Source of the DNA: Flavobacterium psychrotrophum
GTDB taxonomy: Bacteria > Bacteroidota > Bacteroidia > Flavobacteriales > Flavobacteriaceae
DNA length: 64,000 nt
NCBI RefSeq assembly: GCF_003403075.1
Contig: NZ_CP031557.1
Coordinates: 4,154,001 to 4,218,000 of the forward strand
Direction of reading: 5' to 3'
In this document: positions 59,861 to 64,000 of the stretch, in pieces
Layout: each line of letters starts with the position of its first letter
Position numbering within the stretch: position 1 is the first letter of the stretch
Program-made: the position numbers and the translations under genes
The notes under the pieces: generated by a model
The model's input: only the letters and a program-made list of their open reading frames with translations
What the model was told of the DNA's origin: nothing
The model's database searches: none

Positions 59861-61804
59861 TTACCTCTCATTTTCCGGCAGTACCCTTAAAAACTCGCAT
59901 TGCACAGGCTTACCGGGTATGTAGTTGTTTATTTTATTGATAAGAAAAGTACCCGAAAGCTGTTCTATATAGTATCGTTTCTTAAAGTCGAATTTTGACA
60001 CATCGGCTTCGCTAAGCCAGAGTTCGGCGGTTATTACCCGGCTATTGTGTGTAATGCGGTTTAATGGGCCGTAGTATTTTTGCACCACATCTTTAAATGA
60101 TAGCCCACTATAGTTTTCAAACCAGGCGCCACGTTGGTCTGCAATTTGCTGCGTTACCATAGATGTTACAAAAAAGAGGCGGCTGTCATACACGGTGCGC
60201 ATAAAATAGTAGCGCTTGTCTAAGGGCTTATAGTTAGTAACGGTGCGTGTTATGGTTTCGCCATTTACTTCTTCCTGCTCCTGGGTAACCTCTTTATCCC
60301 ACATTTTATAGCGGTTTACAAACTTTTTTGCAAAAAGGGTCATGGCATATTCCGGACTGTATATTTTACTTTTTATGAGTGTTTTGCTTTCCGGAAGATG
60401 AGCATTTGTAATGTCATAATATCCGTCATCATAAGAGGCATCTTTATCGTTATAGGTATGTGTAAACCAGTTGCGCTGTGCATAGTTGCCCGTAATGTAG
60501 TTTTCTGAAACCTGCCGTACAAATTTACTGCTCCAGTTAAGTACCTGGCTGTTAAACAGCTCTGCAAGTGTTAAGCAGGTATAGGTATTAGAGTATTTGC
60601 TTTTAAAAAGGGTAAGCCCAAAACGGTACACCACTTCGTTAAGGAAATCTCGGATAGAGAAATCTGAAAAGGCATCGGTAAAGTTAATAACCGTATCTTC
60701 TATACGCACCAGGCGCAGGTTTACCTTACCATTGTTATGAAAATCGAACGATGCGTTGTTATAATCAAAAAATACGCAGGCCGTGTCTCCGGCATTAAGC
60801 TTTACGGTCCTGCCATAATTAAATTCTTCGCCATTATTAGGATGGGCTTCTTTTATAATTGATCTGTTTGTAATGTTTTGAGGGCGTGTGGCATTTGGCG
60901 CATTAATGCCTATGCTTATATTTACTGTTTTGTTTGCCCTTAGTGTACCGCTAAGTTCTATGCGGTAATTACCAGATGTGTTTACTTTTATATGCCTGTT
61001 GCCTGTAACGCTTACGGCATCTGCCACAGGCATTTGTACAGTGCCGGCAGGCAGTGGCAGGTAATAAAGGTACCGGTCGTTAAGGGGGCTGCCGTTTATA
61101 AGGATGTCATTACAAACAAGAAGTTCTGTTTCCTGCTCTTCGCCGGATGTTGCGCCTTTAGGAAACGTCATCCACAGGTTTGTAAAATCGTCAGAATCAA
61201 AAATGGCACCTGTAGCGGGCTCGCCATTATTGTAAACTGAAAATATCTTATTCCATAACCATTTTACATTAACCGATGGGACTAAGTATTCCATTTCTGC
61301 AATTACAGGGGTATCTGCTACTGCAAGGTAGTTATGGTTACCATTGTAGTCGGCAAAAATGTAGCGGTAGGGACTGGTTGCTGCCCAGCTGTTTACCACC
61401 GTTTGCGGATTTTTAGTATGATCTATGGCCGACAATTCAAGATCTGACAGGTTTTTGTTTTCAATGGCCTTATACAGGCTGATTATACCATCATAAATAA
61501 CGGCATCATAACTGTCGCCACCATCGGTTATCATGGCCCAACCTTTGTATACAAAGCATTCGCCCGAAGCACTGTACAGGCTACACTCATTTTTTTGGTA
61601 CGGAATGTTACTTTCATTTCCCGGCAGGGTAAGATACCCCATAAGCCTAACGTTGTGCGCAGTTTTTGGCAGGCTGAATTTATTGGTATAACTGGCCTGT
61701 CGGTTCTCAAGGCTGTTAAGGTCGTTTACCTGCCGGGTTTGGGCTATAACGGTACCCGGCTCAAGGTCTGCCTGCTGCCCGTTTATGTAGAGTATAAGAG
61801 ACAC
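59861..61804 (-). CDS. Phage tail protein (distal tail / baseplate type)
   Basis: The 647-aa protein starts SLILYINGQQADLEPGTVIAQTRQVNDLNSLENRQASYTNKFSLPKT, a pattern I associate with tail proteins downstream or upstream of the tape measure gene in Bacteroidota prophages. The rest is beta-rich with late helices (IRDFLNEVVYRFGLTLFK). Its position before the tape measure gene in transcription order fits a tail-tip or baseplate part. A 41-bp leader separates its ATG from a 885-bp repeat element. Confidence 0.72.
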   Translation of the reverse strand: MSLILYINGQQADLEPGTVIAQTRQVNDLNSLENRQASYTNKFSLPKTAHNVRLMGYLTLPGNESNIPYQKNECSLYSASGECFVYKGWAMITDGGDSYDAVIYDGIISLYKAIENKNLSDLELSAIDHTKNPQTVVNSWAATSPYRYIFADYNGNHNYLAVADTPVIAEMEYLVPSVNVKWLWNKIFSVYNNGEPATGAIFDSDDFTNLWMTFPKGATSGEEQETELLVCNDILINGSPLNDRYLYYLPLPAGTVQMPVADAVSVTGNRHIKVNTSGNYRIELSGTLRANKTVNISIGINAPNATRPQNITNRSIIKEAHPNNGEEFNYGRTVKLNAGDTACVFFDYNNASFDFHNNGKVNLRLVRIEDTVINFTDAFSDFSIRDFLNEVVYRFGLTLFKSKYSNTYTCLTLAELFNSQVLNWSSKFVRQVSENYITGNYAQRNWFTHTYNDKDASYDDGYYDITNAHLPESKTLIKSKIYSPEYAMTLFAKKFVNRYKMWDKEVTQEQEEVNGETITRTVTNYKPLDKRYYFMRTVYDSRLFFVTSMVTQQIADQRGAWFENYSGLSFKDVVQKYYGPLNRITHNSRVITAELWLSEADVSKFDFKKRYYIEQLSGTFLINKINNYIPGKPVQCEFLRVLPENER

Positions 61805-61980
61805 TTGTTTTTTAGTTAATGAAGTATTTTGAGTGGTGGTTGGTTGTTGACGGTTGTTGGGAGCTTCATTCAGGCGTTTGTCATGCTGACGAAGGAAGCA
61901 TCTCTTTATTTATTCTCGCGAAGCCGCTAAGTCGCAAAGAGATCCTCACTCCGTTCCTCCGTTCAGGATGACACATTCGC

Positions 61981-62591
61981 TTTGTCATGCTGACGAAGGA
62001 AGCATTTGTTTATTTACTTGATCGCGCGGATCTGTAATCCGTGCGTAAATTCCGTGAAGGATATGGTAGCTAAATCACGGATCACAGATCCGCGCCATCT
62101 AATTGTTGGCTAGGGAGGTATTCATTCAGGCGTTTGTCATGCTGATGAAGGAAGCATTTGTTTATTTACTTGATCGCGCGGATCTGTGATCCGTGCGTAA
62201 ATTCCGTTAAGGGGCATGGTTGATAAGTCACGGATCACAGATCCGCGCCATCTAATTGTTGGCTAGGGAGGTATTCATTCAGGCGTTTGTCATGCTGATG
62301 AAGGAAGCATTTGTTTATTTACTTGATCGCGCGGATCTGTGATCCGTGCGTAAATTCCGTTAAGGGGCATGGTTGATAAGTCACGGATCACAGATCCGCG
62401 CCATCTAATTGTTGGCTAGGGAGGTATTCATTCAGGCGTTTGTCATGCTGATGAAGGAAGCATTTGTTTATTTACTTGATCGCGCGAATCTGTGATCCGT
62501 GCGTAAATTCCGTTAAGGGGCATGGTTGATAAGTCACGGATCACAGATCCGCGCCATCTAATTGTTGGCTAAGGAGGTATTCACTCAGGCG
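61981..62591. repeat. Four tandem 152-153-bp units, each with a 20-bp inverted repeat
   Basis: Units start at 61981, 62133, 62286 and 62439 with TTTGTCATGCTGA. In unit 2, GCGCGGATCTGTGATCCGTG (62176-62195) and its exact complement (62229-62248) flank a 33-nt loop; each arm is also a small palindrome (GGATC-TGT-GATCC). Unit 1 differs most (several substitutions, one base shorter), the others are nearly identical, so the array expanded recently from one copy. Confidence 0.85.
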
Positions 62592-62687
62592 TTTGTCATG
62601 CTGACGGAGGAAGCATCTCAAATTGATTTTCTCGCAAAGCCGCAAAGAGATCCTTCGACTCCGCTGCGCTGCGCTCAGGATGACAAA
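62592..62687. repeat. REP-like element at the right end of the composite element
   Basis: TTTGTCATGCTGA (62592-62604) and TCAGGATGACAAA (62675-62687) are imperfect inverted ends around the GAAGCATCTC / GAGATCCTTC core. Confidence 0.75.
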
Positions 62688-62736
62688 CCACATGCCCATG
62701 ACCCGAGTGAAGCTCCCAACAACCGTCAACCGACAA

Positions 62737-63881
62737 CTATAAAGTCTGAGTATACCGCACCGGCAGTTCAATATCAAAGGTAAAATTAGTGAGTGCCTCA
62801 CGCGGATTCCTGATGCGGGCAGCTGTGGTTTTAACAGAAACTTCTATCCAGCTGCGGTAGTCGCTCTGGCTGTAAGGTGCACCGGTAAAGAGATATACCT
62901 TGGGACTTTCGAGCAGATTTTGAACAATGTTTCGCTGGGCATCGGTAAGGAGTTCGGCTACTATTTTTACGGTATCTTGTACTTCACGGCCTATTTGGGC
63001 AGTACGGGCAAAGGTGTTTTCGAGGTTTTCAAAATCACGGTCGAGTTCGCCGAGTGATTTTGCACTACGGTCTACCGCATAGGTGTTTTCAAAAAGCCAG
63101 TAGCTGTAGCCACCCTGGGCATTAAACCATTTAAGATATATGCCGGGGCAGGCAGCAGCTTTGTCAAGCAGTATAAACTTAACATCAGCAGGAGCATCTA
63201 AAGAGCGTTGCAACTTAAGGCGGTTATAACCATCTACCAGTGGCAGCGTGTCTTCGAGGGTTTCATTAGTACGGCCATCGCTAAGAAATAACCGTGTAGC
63301 CCCTCTGCCGAAAGGCTGAATGTTTGCTGCGCAAGGTTTGTGCTGTTTGTAATGGTTAGTGTATCTTCTTTACTAAACAGTGCCATATCAAACGGGTAAC
63401 CCTCCCAGTATTTTAGGTAGGTGGTATTGGCAGCATCGGGCAGTGGGGGCGATAGCACCAGCATTTCGTTAACCGTGTGGGGTGTATAGCTGCCTATTTG
63501 CTGTGTAGCTGCCAGCCAGGTAAGGTTTTGCGTATCATTTTCTATAATATCGTTTCTGCTGTCGTATACCCAAAAGTTAACCTGCTTTTGCAGTACTGCC
63601 GCCCCATGGCCGTAAATAAAACTTTCGGGAGCTGTGGTAACAAGGTTGGTTACGGTAGTGTCGTCAAAATTATTAGTGTTGATGAGCGCCGAAACATACG
63701 CCTTAAAGTTGAAGTAAAACACAGCATCGGGCGACGGGTACAACCTTATGGTACTGCCATTGCCAATTTGAATAACAGCATAATCAGGTTCAGTAAGAAA
63801 AGAGCTTTTAAAGCGCACCACATCATTATTGTAAGCCATGCGCAGGCGGTCGGCATTTATGGGCTGGGTAAATTGTATCAT
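62737..63881 (-). pseudogene. Phage tail/structural gene split by a one-base frameshift
   Basis: The upstream part (63234-63881, 215 aa: MIQFTQPINADRLRMAYNND ... TFSLSAEG) and the downstream part (62737-63213, QRSLDAPADVKFILLDKAAA) are one protein. In the other frame the overlap reads GATRLFLSDGRTNETLEDTL, then PLVDGYNRLKLQRS and straight into the second part. One extra C in the run CCCC (63300-63303) restores a ~381-aa product. The first frame's own ending (LHGYFLAMAVLMKPSKTRCHW) looks out of frame. It is either a real frameshift or a homopolymer sequencing error. Product role is not recognised; position suggests a tail part. Confidence 0.7.
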
Positions 63882-64000
63882 GCAAAGGCGGTGTTTAGGT
63901 AAGCCAGAATATCAGCGGTGAAGTCTTGTACATACAGTGGCGTTACGGCATCGAGTATCTGCTGAATGCGCTGTGGGGTAGCAGTATTTTCAACTATATC
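63878..64000 (-). CDS. C-terminal fragment of a phage protein (cut by window edge)
   Basis: A minus-strand frame enters from the right edge: DIVENTATPQRIQQILDAVT, PLYVQDFTADILAYLNTAFA, then TGA. The TGA overlaps the ATG of the split tail gene (ATGA), so both belong to the same operon. Too little is visible to name it. Confidence 0.65.
   Translation of the reverse strand, partial: DIVENTATPQRIQQILDAVTPLYVQDFTADILAYLNTAFA

Larger units (their letters stand above)
61846..62730. mobile_element. 885-bp composite element with 23-bp terminal inverted repeats and tandem hairpins
   Basis: The ends 61846-61868 (GTTGACGGTTGTTGGGAGCT plus TCA) and 62708-62730 are perfect 23-bp inverted repeats. Inside, from left to right, lie a complete REP-like element (61877-61973), four tandem units of 152-153 bp (61981-62591), and a second REP-like element (62592-62687). 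There is no transposase gene, so it is non-autonomous. It fills the whole gap between two tail genes: the right end is 6 bp from the stop codon of the split tail gene and the left end is 41 bp before the next gene's ATG. Confidence 0.75.

Noticed and set aside
61981..62591. CRISPR array
   Set aside because: The units are tandem copies of one 153-bp sequence without unique spacers, and there are no cas genes.
62541..62801. Short frames on both strands through the right end of the composite repeat
   Set aside because: They read through repeat elements and the inverted end, with no family resemblance.

Overview
The window looks like a chromosomal segment of a member of the Flavobacteriaceae (Bacteroidota), Flavobacterium-like. 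The evidence is a protein with a type IX secretion (Por/type A) C-terminal sorting domain, many promoters with the Bacteroidota -7 box TAnnTTTG, no consistent Shine-Dalgarno sequences, and families typical of the phylum (DUF4175, DUF2807/GIN, DUF2007, GldL-like LMHWP membrane proteins). No rRNA is present. There is one tRNA (tRNA-Cys, GCA).

Region 1 (1-24.6 kb) is mostly housekeeping and mostly on the minus strand. It holds a T9SS-secreted repeat protein, a Pif1-like helicase, an OmpH/Skp-like lipoprotein, and a compact set DUF4175 - ybeY - mnmG - lipoprotein - methyltransferase. Then come gltX, an SPFH protein, a YtxH/holin-like/small-protein envelope trio, glnS, folB, tRNA-Cys, a LysE exporter, two DUF2807 paralogues, a degenerate receiver protein, rnr and a DUF2007 protein. 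Four parS sites (6419-8432) lie around mnmG, two of them partly written into the coding ends of neighbouring genes.

Region 2 (24.64-25.2 kb) is a gene-free, AT-rich stretch with many DnaA-box-like 9-mers and 10-bp-phased direct repeats. With the parS cluster about 17 kb away and the change in dominant gene strand here, it is my candidate for the chromosomal replication origin.

Region 3 (25.2-42.5 kb) holds rpiB, a DUF4143 ATPase, several lipoproteins, a PH-domain protein, a tyrosine-phosphatase-like lipoprotein, tex, a PadR regulator with two GldL-like membrane proteins (one of only 57 aa), bioF-like, an AI-2E family transporter, a broken DUF2007 gene, aminopeptidase P, an orphan HigA fragment, recO, and a secreted protein with a cysteine-less thioredoxin-like domain. 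A short promoter-hairpin-U-tract unit near 37.5 kb may be a small RNA gene.

Region 4 (42.6 kb to the right edge) is the late region of a prophage, read leftwards. In transcription order it has tail genes (one split by a frameshift), tape measure, two small genes, ClpP-type prohead protease with a scaffold-like tail, major capsid protein, a probable tail-tube protein, portal, connector-like protein, two tail-fibre/adhesion proteins (one with a PKD-like domain and 13 DUF285 repeats), then holin, glucosaminidase and a spanin-like protein. No integrase or terminase is in the window. Two blocks of plus-strand cargo genes interrupt the late operon (53.9-55.6 and 56.1-57.0 kb), the second with its own promoter and terminator. 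REP/MITE-like repeats fill the gaps, including an 885-bp element bounded by 23-bp inverted repeats that contains four tandem ~153-bp units, each able to fold into a 20-bp-stem hairpin.

Three reading frames (DUF2007 at 37.67 kb, a secreted protein at 54.25 kb, a tail protein at 63.30 kb) would each be joined by one extra base in a homopolymer run. Either these are pseudogenes or the sequence has small indel errors.
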